A DNA stretch of 50,866 bases from Candidatus Magnetominusculus sp. LBB02 (GCA_022321325.1 JAKOEO010000018.1:1-50866), one strand, 5' to 3'. Counted from the first letter of the stretch, positions 16,986 through 26,194 are shown. Notes: generated from the sequence alone by a model not told the origin. Numbers and translations: made by a program.

Positions 16986-19900
16986 ATGACTGAAAAAGCG
17001 AAATCGTCGCGGGCACTACAGATTAACATCGCCGACTACAGCGTTGACGTTACAATTGACCCCATGTATAAGCCAGTACAGGACGTGATGGCACGCTTTC
17101 ACGGCCTTGCTGACGGCCTTACCGTCTATCTGAAGGAACTCTGCCATCCCTACAAGAACTGGCAGTATATTGTCAAAGAGACATGGACATATGCCCTTGG
17201 ATATTTCTACGAACTCACCACGCACCCCGATAAAGGCCCTGAGGCCGCCGCTCTTTACATGGATACGATCATACAGGCGCTCATCTGCTCTGCTAAAGAC
17301 CCTCAGACTGCCACCGACGCCTTCAGTCTCTTTTACATGTTCACGCAGAAACTTATAAAAGACTCCCCAAGAGATGTCTTTATCGAAAAATACCTGCCTG
17401 TTATCAACAAAGGCCTTGGCATGGCAGATGCGCTGCCCGATGAGCGCTTTCTTATTGTTGCCAAAAGCCATTACCGTCTGAACAAACTTGCCATGAATTT
17501 CTACGACGCCGTAGCGGAAGGTTCTGATTTCAGCGCTATTAACTCGCTGATCACTCATTATCTCAGATTTACATACTCGTACTGGCTTACAGAGAACAAC
17601 CCGAAAGACTGGTTTGCCGAGGAGTTGTCAGATGAGATAAAACCGTTGGCTGTTGACATATTACAGCCAATATCGCATGAGGCTATTACGGGCTGCATTG
17701 CCAGCCTTGATGAGATTATTGCAAATAATAATATGACGTTACGGGATAAACTTAAAGCAATGGCAGAGCTTCCCGGGTACGGTGACATCGTAGCGCATTT
17801 TAATAAGATACCCTCAATTCTCTACCAAACCATACCAGATGAGACGCTCAAGCACCACTATGAGCTTATATTTCTCTTTCACATAATGAACACCCCGGGG
17901 CTTTCAACGATTCATGAGGACACTCTCAGGGAGATTAACCGCATAATCAAGTATCTTATCGTCCACGAAGACTACCAACAGAACAAGACGCTTATCAATA
18001 AGACAGTTGATATTCTGAAAAACACTGAAGCCCAATACCCGGCCACAGTGCTGCGCTGTGTGCTTAATATGGGAAAGGGCGTTTATGAAAGCAATAACGC
18101 TGAGCTGGTACATTACTACAACCATGCCATCATGGCGCTGGGATTTCAGACGCCGGACTTCAGAGGCATAAGCAACGACTGGCAGATAATGGGAAACGCC
18201 GCCCATATAGACAACATTCGCACGTACATGGAACTCATACGGCTTAACCCCTCGTGGTCAAAGACACTTCTGTCATCGCTTATCGTTAACCTGTCGCTTG
18301 GTGGTGTGATAATCAAGGACACTGACCTGTTTCCACGCGATATAACGAATTTCTTAAACTCTGACATACGCCTGGCCTATAACTTAGTCAAGCAGCTTAT
18401 GAGGCTCTTCCCCGTGTATTTCAACGAACTTGGCGCCGAGGGGCAGCTGCGCGATATATCTACAAGGATGGATGAGTCCTGTAAGCGCAATGACACGCTC
18501 ATACATTTTCTCAGGAAACAGAGCCACGTAGAAAGCTCCAACAAGATACTTGCCGTTGTTGAGGCCGCCCTCGAGTTTTGGCGCACCCGCGACAAGGAGC
18601 TTTTGAAACAGTACCTGCCTCCGGATATTTATACACAGCAGGAAAACTCAGGCCAGTACGTTGACGGCGTCCATGTGGCCATTACTAAGATATTTGAAAT
18701 GTACGGGTTGAAAAGTGTGGGGCAGCTGCTTAGCCTTGGGGATGATTATCTTGTCTTAGTAATGGGCGCGCTTGGCCCTGCCTATGCAGCAGATATCGAG
18801 AAGGTTGCCCTTGCGATTTCCTTCTATAAGCTGCTACACCAGAAATACAGCGCCGACTTCAGCGAAATAGACAGCGTAATCGCCCAAATTCACACAAGCG
18901 CGTTTCCCAAGCTTGACAATCTCATTAAGGCCATTTCAGAACCGGACATTTACAATAAACTTGCCGGTGTGCTTGAACACCTTCTAAGCCTTAAAGACCT
19001 GATTCAATCCCCAAAGCAATTTGAAGTTCGCGAGGACATCTACAGGAAGCGCCACATCTCCACAGAAATTCCCTCAATGTACGGCAGCTACCATGAGGTC
19101 AAGTTTGACGCCCTCGGCCTTACCTTCCGTCTTGAAACCCTTGTAAATACGCTCTTTGAGGAACTGGTAGAGGGGTTTGACCTTAGCTTTCTCACACGCG
19201 CGGCTCTATGCAGAATTTATGACTATCTGAAACTCTTTAAGCAGGCGCTGATAGTTGACGGCATTGCGGCCAGAGAGTTTGACAGGCAGCTCTATCTGCT
19301 TGAGACAGGCCTGTCGGTAAGGGGATTCACATTTTCACAGTTCGTAGATATATTTAAGGAAATATCTCATGTTATAAGAAATATAGTAAATGATTACTTT
19401 AATAATATGCACATGGAGACACTCAAAGAAATACTTGAAATACTGCCAGAGGAAAAACTGCTTCCAAAGTATCGCTGTCAGGACAACGCCGAGTTATTCA
19501 ACCGGGTCTCTGAGGTCTTTCTCAGGGATACGATTGCGTCGTCTTTAGGGCTTCAGAGCCTTGACCTGTTTATTACAAGGATTTTGGCCACGCTTAGGCG
19601 TGAGGCCGACAAAATTCCAGCCGGGAAGCACCACCTGCTTGTTACGTATAATCCCGATAATGCGGCCACCTCGATAGTTGAGCCGGTTGCTAAGGTATCC
19701 AATGTAATTCATATGGGCAACAAGGGGTTTAATCTGATGAGAATGGGCACGCTTGGGCTAAACGTGCCGCCCGGGTTTTTGATAACTACAGAGGTCTTTA
19801 AGTGCCGTGAACTTTTTGATATATATGAGGCTGCCGACAGGAATTTCAGGCAGCGCGTGGATAATGAGATTGCCGTCCTTCAGAGATTGACCGGCAGGGA

Positions 19901-21176
19901 GTTTGGTAATCCCCAAAACCCGTTGCTTGTCTCCGTAAGGAGTGGGTCTGCCATATCGCAGCCGGGTATGCTTGACTCATATCTGAACGTTGGCATGAAC
20001 GAGGCCGTGGCCAATGGTATGATAGCGGCAAATGTCGGCAGAGAGTGGTTTGTCTGGGACTGCTACAGGCGCTTTATCCAGCACTACGGCATGTCCTTTG
20101 GCCTAGACCGCGACAGCTTTGACGCCATCATAAACTCTTACAAAGCAAAGTGCCGTGTGTTTTTAAAAAAGGAATTCACGCCTGCGCAGATGAGAGAAAT
20201 TGCCTTTGCATATAAGGATTTTGTCACTGGCAACGGGATTATGATAGAAGACAATCCTAAAGAGCAACTTTATATAGCCATTAGGAAGGTATTGGATTCA
20301 TGGGATACAGATAAGGCCAGAAGTTACAGGAAGATCATAGGAATCTCTGACGACTGGGGCACAAGCGTGACAGTCCAGCGCATGGTCTATGGCAATATTG
20401 GCCAGACCTCAGGCTCCGGCGTCTTATTCACGCACAATCCAAAACTCCACGAGTATGGGCTTAGGCCCTGGGGCGATTATGGCATATGCGTCCAGGGCGA
20501 TGACATCGTCTCAGGACTGGTTCAGACACATGCCATATCGCTGAATCAGGCGCGAAGGGAAGGCAGGCCGGTTGAGAACTCGCTTGAGGTTATGTTCCCT
20601 GAGGTGTACGGCGCGCTTGTTGAAACTGCCCGTTTTTTGGTAGAAGACAGGCAGTGGAATCCTCAGGATATAGAGTTTACGTTTGAGGGCAAACATAAAG
20701 AAGAAGTTTATATATTACAGGCCAGAGATATGGAAATAAGGGAAAAACAGCCTGAGTATACCTTAGCGGCTATGACAGCGGAGTTATCGAAGAGTCTGCT
20801 TGGGCATGGAATAGGCGTAAGCGGCGGGGCGATGGCAGGACGAGCGGTCTTTACGATGGAAGACATCAGGCATTACCGTAAGGCTGAACCGCAGACGCAT
20901 CTGATTCTGATACGAAGGGACACCGTCCCTGACGACATCGTCGAGGTCTCCGCCTCGGACGGCCTTTTGACCGCACGCGGCGGGGCGACAAGTCATGCGG
21001 CGATTGTTGCCTACAGGCTTGGCAAGACATGCGTTGTTGGCTGTGTGGACATGTTGTTCTATGAAAAACAGAAGAGATTTGTCCTTTGTGACAGGACAGT
21101 TCGCTCCGGCGACTTTATCACCATAGACGCCGTCTGCGGCGCCGTCTATGAAGGCAAGATGGAAATAAATATATAG
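16986..21176 (+). CDS. PPDK/PEP-synthase-like dikinase with large novel N-terminus
   Basis: 1396 aa. Residues about 905-1250 form a pyruvate-phosphate-dikinase-type ATP-grasp domain: GNKGFNLMRMG, NVPPGF, VSVRSGSAISQPGMLDS (near 981), TSGSGVLFTHNP (near 1140) and the terminal QARDME. Residues about 1290-1390 are the swivelling phosphohistidine domain, with GGATSHAAIV and catalytic His1337. The protein ends there, so the PEP/pyruvate-binding TIM barrel of true PPDK or PpsA is absent. Residues 1-900 are mostly helical and I recognise no domain. ATP could phosphorylate His1337, but the acceptor is unknown. It is first in an operon with a GAPDH and an MFS transporter. The start codon abuts an extended -10 box. 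Confidence 0.82.
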   Translation: MTEKAKSSRALQINIADYSVDVTIDPMYKPVQDVMARFHGLADGLTVYLKELCHPYKNWQYIVKETWTYALGYFYELTTHPDKGPEAAALYMDTIIQALICSAKDPQTATDAFSLFYMFTQKLIKDSPRDVFIEKYLPVINKGLGMADALPDERFLIVAKSHYRLNKLAMNFYDAVAEGSDFSAINSLITHYLRFTYSYWLTENNPKDWFAEELSDEIKPLAVDILQPISHEAITGCIASLDEIIANNNMTLRDKLKAMAELPGYGDIVAHFNKIPSILYQTIPDETLKHHYELIFLFHIMNTPGLSTIHEDTLREINRIIKYLIVHEDYQQNKTLINKTVDILKNTEAQYPATVLRCVLNMGKGVYESNNAELVHYYNHAIMALGFQTPDFRGISNDWQIMGNAAHIDNIRTYMELIRLNPSWSKTLLSSLIVNLSLGGVIIKDTDLFPRDITNFLNSDIRLAYNLVKQLMRLFPVYFNELGAEGQLRDISTRMDESCKRNDTLIHFLRKQSHVESSNKILAVVEAALEFWRTRDKELLKQYLPPDIYTQQENSGQYVDGVHVAITKIFEMYGLKSVGQLLSLGDDYLVLVMGALGPAYAADIEKVALAISFYKLLHQKYSADFSEIDSVIAQIHTSAFPKLDNLIKAISEPDIYNKLAGVLEHLLSLKDLIQSPKQFEVREDIYRKRHISTEIPSMYGSYHEVKFDALGLTFRLETLVNTLFEELVEGFDLSFLTRAALCRIYDYLKLFKQALIVDGIAAREFDRQLYLLETGLSVRGFTFSQFVDIFKEISHVIRNIVNDYFNNMHMETLKEILEILPEEKLLPKYRCQDNAELFNRVSEVFLRDTIASSLGLQSLDLFITRILATLRREADKIPAGKHHLLVTYNPDNAATSIVEPVAKVSNVIHMGNKGFNLMRMGTLGLNVPPGFLITTEVFKCRELFDIYEAADRNFRQRVDNEIAVLQRLTGREFGNPQNPLLVSVRSGSAISQPGMLDSYLNVGMNEAVANGMIAANVGREWFVWDCYRRFIQHYGMSFGLDRDSFDAIINSYKAKCRVFLKKEFTPAQMREIAFAYKDFVTGNGIMIEDNPKEQLYIAIRKVLDSWDTDKARSYRKIIGISDDWGTSVTVQRMVYGNIGQTSGSGVLFTHNPKLHEYGLRPWGDYGICVQGDDIVSGLVQTHAISLNQARREGRPVENSLEVMFPEVYGALVETARFLVEDRQWNPQDIEFTFEGKHKEEVYILQARDMEIREKQPEYTLAAMTAELSKSLLGHGIGVSGGAMAGRAVFTMEDIRHYRKAEPQTHLILIRRDTVPDDIVEVSASDGLLTARGGATSHAAIVAYRLGKTCVVGCVDMLFYEKQKRFVLCDRTVRSGDFITIDAVCGAVYEGKMEINI

Positions 21177-21190
21177 CAAATGAGGTAGAG

Positions 21191-22435
21191 ATGGGTGGAA
21201 AATTAGGAATCAACGGTCTTGGCAGGATTGGGAAGATTTTACTGTGGCGGCAGGCAGCCCAGAGGAATTTCGATGAGATAGTGGTAAACCTTGGGCGTGC
21301 TGCCGGTACATCGCTTAACGATGTCGCCTACTACATAGGCCGCGACTCTACGTATGGTTCTCTGGCTAAGTATTTATATGGCTTCAAAGACCATGCGGCA
21401 ATTACCGACATAGACGACAATTCCGGGACTATGACGATAAACGGCGTTAAGGTTACTGTACTGAGAAAGACAAGAAACCCAAAGGATATAGGCTGGAAGG
21501 ACCGCGGCGTTGAGGTAGTCTTAGATACGTCGGGGGCGTTTGTTGACCCTGTCAAACCGCCTGACGACCCTAAGGGCGCCTTGTGTGGACATTTCGAGGC
21601 CGGGGCGAAAAAGGTCATCCTAAGCGCCCCGTTTAAGATAAAGGACAAGTCCAAGTCCATGCCCGATGACGCCGTCACTGTCGTCATGGGCGTCAATGAA
21701 CACGACTACAACCCGGCCAGACACCGGCTCATCTCTGCGGCCTCATGCACTACCACCTGCCTTGCCCACATGTTTAAGCCGTTGATAAATAAGATTGGCC
21801 CAAAGAAAATCCTCACCGCCTCGATGGCCACAGTCCATGCCTCAACGGGTACGCAAGAGGTGCTTGACAGGCTAGCCAAGTCCGGCGATAAGGATTTAAG
21901 AAAGAACCGCAGCATATTTAACAATATCATTCTTACTACGACCGGGGCTGCCGACACGCTTGCCCTTGTTATCCCTGAGATGTCGCAGATTGGGTTCATT
22001 GCCGAGTCGGTGAGAGTTCCTACGACAACAGGTTCGCTGGTTATACTTGTCGTAAATATTCAGGAAGACCATGAGAGAATTCTGATAGACCGCGACTACC
22101 TCAACGGTATCTACAAGGAGGCCGCATCCAGTTCTCCTCAGAGGCTTGTCGTCTATTCGGATGAGCAAAACGTATCAAGCGATATAATCGCCATGCCTCA
22201 TGCGGCTGTGATTATAGAAGGGCATGAGACGCACACGCGCACGGCTGAGATAACCTTTGACGCCGCAAACCTTACGGGCGTGAAAAAAGAGGCCCTTGCC
22301 AGCCTTACAGACAGCATGGTGAGAATTCCTCTTACGCAGGCGGTTATCTACGGCTGGTATGACAACGAAATGGGCAGCTATGTAAATGTCCTTACAATGC
22401 TTACGCAGATGATTGCGGATGACTACGGGCTGTGA
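21191..22435 (+). CDS. Divergent glyceraldehyde-3-phosphate dehydrogenase
   Basis: 414 aa, about 75 longer than standard GAPDH. The NAD(P)-binding start INGLGRIGK, the catalytic Cys186 in SCTTTC and the base His216 in ATVHAST are in place; DNEMGSY near the C-terminus is also typical. The usual SCTTNC has Thr instead of Asn. After the second beta strand the normal Asn-Asp pair that favours NAD is Asn-Leu-Gly-Arg, which could mean NADP use. Insertions lie around 95-155. A GAGG site precedes the ATG, 14 bases after the dikinase-like gene, and the stop overlaps the transporter start. It probably acts on a triose- or similar aldehyde phosphate. Confidence 0.88.
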   Translation: MGGKLGINGLGRIGKILLWRQAAQRNFDEIVVNLGRAAGTSLNDVAYYIGRDSTYGSLAKYLYGFKDHAAITDIDDNSGTMTINGVKVTVLRKTRNPKDIGWKDRGVEVVLDTSGAFVDPVKPPDDPKGALCGHFEAGAKKVILSAPFKIKDKSKSMPDDAVTVVMGVNEHDYNPARHRLISAASCTTTCLAHMFKPLINKIGPKKILTASMATVHASTGTQEVLDRLAKSGDKDLRKNRSIFNNIILTTTGAADTLALVIPEMSQIGFIAESVRVPTTTGSLVILVVNIQEDHERILIDRDYLNGIYKEAASSSPQRLVVYSDEQNVSSDIIAMPHAAVIIEGHETHTRTAEITFDAANLTGVKKEALASLTDSMVRIPLTQAVIYGWYDNEMGSYVNVLTMLTQMIADDYGL

Positions 22436-23670
22436 GACGCACGGCGCTCTTTAGCCGGGAAATCCTCAGCTGGTGCATCTATGACTTTGCCAATTCAAGT
22501 TACTCGGCCATTATTGCCACGGTAATATTTCCGGTTTATTATGTCAATGTCATCGTAGGAAACGAGGCCGGCCTTGGGGATTTGTGGTGGGGCAGGGCGA
22601 TTTCATTAAGTATGGCGATTGTTGCCATAAGCTCGCCGTTTATGGGCGGCATTGCCGACTACAGCGGCCTCAGGAAGCACTTTCTGATTGCCTATTCAAT
22701 GCTGGCGGTTATCCCTGTTGCACTTATGTCAACTTTGAGGCCGGGCATGGTTGTCATAGGATTTCTTTTGATGGCTGCCGCCAATGTTGGCCACGAGGGC
22801 GGGATGGTCTTCTATAACTCATATCTGCCTGTGATTGCTGAGAGTTCTCATCGCGGCAGGGTCTCGGCATGGGGTTTTGGGCTTGGCTATATTGGGTCGT
22901 TCTCTGCATTGATAATGGCGCTGCCGCTGGTGAAGTCAGAAAATTTTAGGCTTTTGTGGCCCTCGGTCTCTGTCTTTATCATACTGTTTACGCTTCCGGC
23001 GTTTATTAATCTGCCACGTGACGATAAGACGCCGGGACACCGAAAATCGCTGATAGAGTCTGCCATATTCAATGCCTCGCATTTTTTTGGGTCACTGAAA
23101 GAGCTGTTAGGCCAGCGGGAGTTGAGGCGGTTTCTTGCCTCTTATTTCGTATATCAGGATGGTGTAGGGACGGTCATCGTATTTTGCAGCATATTTGCCG
23201 CCGCTACGTTGAATTTTAATACGACTGAATTGATATACTTGTTTATGACTGTGCAGGTTACAGCCTTTGCCGGGTCAATGATTATGGCTAAGCCGATAGA
23301 CATATGGGGGCCGAAGAGGGTGATTGCCATATCGCTCGTACTGTGGAGCGCCGTAGCGATAGTGTCATATTTTGTGACAACTAAGCCTCAGTTCTTCATC
23401 GTAGCCACAACGGCGGGGCTTGGGCTAGGGACGGTACAGGCGGCATCGCGGGCGTTTTTTGCGGGATTTATCCCTGATGGGCGAGAGTCTGAGTACTTTG
23501 GCGTCTATTCGATGATAGGAAAGACGTCGGCCATACTGGGGCCATTGATATTTGGCATTACCTCGGCGGCATTTAAGAGTCAGCGCCCGGCGATAGTCTC
23601 GATTTCAGCGTTTTTTGTATTAGGGCTTATCCTGCTGCTAAGGGTTGAGCCGCCGCAGCGGCAGGTTTGA
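22432..23670 (+). CDS. UMF1-type MFS transporter
   Basis: 412 aa, hydrophobic throughout with about twelve membrane segments. The opening W-x-x-YDFANSSYSAIIATVIFPVYY is characteristic of the UMF1/Atg22-like branch of the major facilitator superfamily. The start is GTG, overlapping the GAPDH stop (GTGA), so translation is coupled. Substrate unknown; in yeast the related Atg22 exports amino acids, but bacterial members are uncharacterised. Its place in the operon suggests it moves a substrate or product of the two enzymes. Confidence 0.85.
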   Translation: MRRTALFSREILSWCIYDFANSSYSAIIATVIFPVYYVNVIVGNEAGLGDLWWGRAISLSMAIVAISSPFMGGIADYSGLRKHFLIAYSMLAVIPVALMSTLRPGMVVIGFLLMAAANVGHEGGMVFYNSYLPVIAESSHRGRVSAWGFGLGYIGSFSALIMALPLVKSENFRLLWPSVSVFIILFTLPAFINLPRDDKTPGHRKSLIESAIFNASHFFGSLKELLGQRELRRFLASYFVYQDGVGTVIVFCSIFAAATLNFNTTELIYLFMTVQVTAFAGSMIMAKPIDIWGPKRVIAISLVLWSAVAIVSYFVTTKPQFFIVATTAGLGLGTVQAASRAFFAGFIPDGRESEYFGVYSMIGKTSAILGPLIFGITSAAFKSQRPAIVSISAFFVLGLILLLRVEPPQRQV

Positions 23671-23688
23671 CTGGCAGGGCTTGTATTA

Positions 23689-24480
23689 CTAACCTGAAAA
23701 TAATATCCCATTTAGCGCACCCTCGCCATCGTTAAGAAATGTCAGGCTTGAATCCATGACGGTCGTCTTGCCGTCTGCCTGCTTTAGATCTAATGGGTGT
23801 AGATGTCTGCCTTGTTTATACGAACTGCGAAACCTCTTTATCACAGCGTTATCAAGCGAAAAGACAGAGTTCAACTTCTTGCCTTTCACAGCGTCTAAGC
23901 TGTCGTATTTAAGTAGTTCTAAACCTGTCTTATTGAATAATGCGATATTGCCGGAGTCATCAACTATGCAAATACCTATCTGAAAGCTGTCTATGAACTG
24001 TGTCATCAGGTTCAGACAAGGCTTTAAAATATCTCCTTCTGTCCTCATCCGACGGTTGTTCTCAATCACTTTATTCATTAAGTTATCGTCGTCAAGGTCA
24101 TACATCTTAATTAAATGTTCAACAGTGCAGAGTAGTACCTCCGCATTCCACGGTTTGTACATGTAAGTATTAATAGCGCCTTTATTGATGGCCTCCTTAA
24201 CGACTTTAATGTCGCCATAGGCTGTTAACAGAATTTTATTACACCGTGGATGTGTCTCATGTATCTTTGCCATGAGCTGTGACCCTGTCATACCAGGCAT
24301 TCTTTGGTCTGAGATGACTACCGCTATTTCGTTTTCATAGTCAGAGATTATCCTTAAAGCGTCAGCCCCATTTGAAGCAGTCATCACTTCATAGACATCT
24401 ATCAGAGTATCATATAACGCTGACAAAACATCAGGTTCGTCGTCCACAACCAGTATTGTATGAGTTATCGTCTCTTCCAT
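23689..24480 (-). CDS. Response regulator with PAS domain
   Basis: 263 aa. The receiver domain (about 8-125) has the acidic pair D13/D14, the phospho-acceptor D58 in VISDQRMPG, Thr in LLTAYG, and Lys in YMYKPW. A linker helix (about 130-155) leads to a single PAS domain (about 160-263) with GICIVDDSGNIALFN. No kinase, GGDEF or DNA-binding output follows. It may act by protein contact. It converges on the transporter gene with an 18-base gap and no obvious terminator between them. Confidence 0.85.
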   Translation of the reverse strand: MEETITHTILVVDDEPDVLSALYDTLIDVYEVMTASNGADALRIISDYENEIAVVISDQRMPGMTGSQLMAKIHETHPRCNKILLTAYGDIKVVKEAINKGAINTYMYKPWNAEVLLCTVEHLIKMYDLDDDNLMNKVIENNRRMRTEGDILKPCLNLMTQFIDSFQIGICIVDDSGNIALFNKTGLELLKYDSLDAVKGKKLNSVFSLDNAVIKRFRSSYKQGRHLHPLDLKQADGKTTVMDSSLTFLNDGEGALNGILFSG

Positions 24481-24562
24481 TGTTTAACACCCTTGCAGTA
24501 ATTGGAACATAATTCAGCGTAAAATTGCAAGCGGCTTAATTGGCGTGGGAGCAGGGCGTCAT

Positions 24563-25141
24563 TTATGGCGTTTTCTCTTCAAAGACGTCTTCTTTCCAGC
24601 GCCTGAAGGAATCGAATCTCTTTTTCCAGTAATAAAGCCAGCCCTCGGAGTTGGTAGTGCGTTCTATTACGCCGGAGGACGATGAGGCCTGGACGAAATG
24701 TATGGTATTGTCCTTTACATGTGTGATAAGGGCAAGATGATTTTGTTTCTTTTTCTGGTCTTTAAAGAAGATAATATCGCCCGGCCTGGTCTCTGACATA
24801 GCGATTTCATACGTATAGTCATAAATCTTCCACGAGTTAAAGTAGTAGGGCTTAAAATCGTACTTGGTGCCAATGAGGCTGTTGCGGGCAATTGCGCAGA
24901 CCAGATGGGAACAATCGGACTCAATATTTTTGTCGGGATTAGAACCAAGCTTATAGTCCTTGCCAAGATAGACCTTAGCAACGTCAGGGATATTCTTTTC
25001 CATAACGACATATGGGTCTTCTGCCTGCGGGGCTATGACAGGCGGACGAACGACCTTCTTTACTTCGTGGGTCGTGGAGCAGCTTGTCAATATAATCGCC
25101 GAGATAATAACTATAAATGTCCTGCAATAACGTTTTTTCAC
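24563..25141 (-). CDS. NlpC/P60-like lipoprotein
   Basis: 192 aa from the GTG at 25141, which has GGAGG eight bases upstream; the TTG 18 bases earlier would overlap that ribosome site. The N-terminus (KKRYCRTF, hydrophobic stretch, lipobox LTSC) marks a lipoprotein. The catalytic part shows Cys in SDCSHLV and His in NHLALITHV, with GDIIFF between, the NlpC/P60 peptidase order. It probably cleaves or amidates cell-wall peptides in the periplasm, although family members with other amide substrates exist. Confidence 0.8.
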   Translation of the reverse strand: MKKRYCRTFIVIISAIILTSCSTTHEVKKVVRPPVIAPQAEDPYVVMEKNIPDVAKVYLGKDYKLGSNPDKNIESDCSHLVCAIARNSLIGTKYDFKPYYFNSWKIYDYTYEIAMSETRPGDIIFFKDQKKKQNHLALITHVKDNTIHFVQASSSSGVIERTTNSEGWLYYWKKRFDSFRRWKEDVFEEKTP

Positions 25142-25284
25142 AACTATATCCTCCGTCAAGTTATTGGCTCATGCTGCCCATATAATCACACGCGTCATGC
25201 GCTAAAGTAAAGGCCGCCGCGCCAACCTGTTCATTTTGGCTGCCGTCTTAACGTTTTATATGCAATTGCCATACCAGCGTTTAG

Positions 25285-25437
25285 ATGATGGCGGTTGGCG
25301 CAGTCTATGAGTGCTATATTCAAGATCCAAAGACTGGTAGATTTCTGGGAAGAAGACCGGGATGTAAGAACGAGGCGTCTGAGAAGCTGCTCAAGAAAGT
25401 GAATAAGGGAAAGGATGTTTATAACACGAAGGCTTGA
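25285..25437 (+). CDS. Short ORF, possible 5' part of the next gene
   Basis: 50 codons: MMAVGAVYECYIQDPKTGRF, then GRRPGC and a basic helical stretch ending in NTKA. The composition looks protein-like, with a stop just before the ATGATG. No ribosome site is visible. Its last 23 bases overlap the start of the following ORF in the +1 frame. It may be the true N-terminus of that protein, separated by a frameshift, or a small independent protein. Unrecognised. Confidence 0.35.
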   Translation: MMAVGAVYECYIQDPKTGRFLGRRPGCKNEASEKLLKKVNKGKDVYNTKA

Positions 25438-26161
25438 CGCGGCGGAGGCCTCAGGCGAGTTGACGCTGAAAGATAGCACGGCAAAGGACAAGGCAGAGGA
25501 GCTAGCGCATGCTGTCAACAGCGGGAAGATGAGTTATCCAGAGGCGCTATCTGAGCTGTCAAAGGGCAGCCGCGCACCAGTCCGTTATGACAAGGCGATT
25601 GATCTATTAGACAGGGATGCTGTCTATTGGAAAGGCATAGCCGACAAGGCCGGTTCAGATGAGGTTGATACGTTGGTAGGCAGCTATGCCAGTGCGCCGG
25701 TACCGGGCTCTGCCGACTTTGCGCTGAATCTATCCAGCGGCAAAGCTGGTGTGCAAGAGATAAGTGATAATAAACCCCTTACTATACCGTCAGGGAAAAA
25801 TGCAGAACAGGTTAAAGCCGAGCATGATAAGTGGCGGGAAGCAATTAAGAAAAAGGCCTTTGATTATAAAAAGGACTACGAAAAGAAGTTTGCCGATGAC
25901 CAGTATACAAAATATAGCGGCAATACGATGGAGACAAACGCCACTTTTTATAATTTACAAGGGAGCACAACATCGAACGGTGCTATATATGATAAGTATG
26001 CATTTACCGGGGCAATGCAGCCAATTGATGCGGGCGTTTTAAGGGTAAAGATTGAGTTTTTGACTAAAACAGATGGCAAGACTCAATACGATACACAGAT
26101 AAGTCATACTGACCAAAGTGCTCTTAAAAAACATGTAGATAAAATATCGCCTAAACCTTAA
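25415..26161 (+). CDS. Hypothetical protein, helical then beta-rich
   Basis: 248 aa, not recognised. Residues about 5-75 are Ala/Lys/Glu-rich helices; residues 125-170 are a Lys/Asp/Tyr-rich helix; the last 80 residues look like beta strands (e.g. NATFYNLQG, VLRVKIEFLT). It has no signal peptide or membrane segment in this frame. The start has no clear Shine-Dalgarno site and overlaps the short ORF before it, so the 5' end may be wrong. A strong hairpin terminator follows 33 bases after the stop. Confidence 0.5.
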   Translation: MFITRRLDAAEASGELTLKDSTAKDKAEELAHAVNSGKMSYPEALSELSKGSRAPVRYDKAIDLLDRDAVYWKGIADKAGSDEVDTLVGSYASAPVPGSADFALNLSSGKAGVQEISDNKPLTIPSGKNAEQVKAEHDKWREAIKKKAFDYKKDYEKKFADDQYTKYSGNTMETNATFYNLQGSTTSNGAIYDKYAFTGAMQPIDAGVLRVKIEFLTKTDGKTQYDTQISHTDQSALKKHVDKISPKP

Positions 26162-26194
26162 CACAGATAGGCAGTTTCCATAGTGCTCTACCTT

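Noticed and set aside
23651-23664. GCCGC/GCGGC hairpin at the end of the transporter gene
   Set aside because: It is short, inside the coding sequence and has no T tract, so it is not called a terminator.
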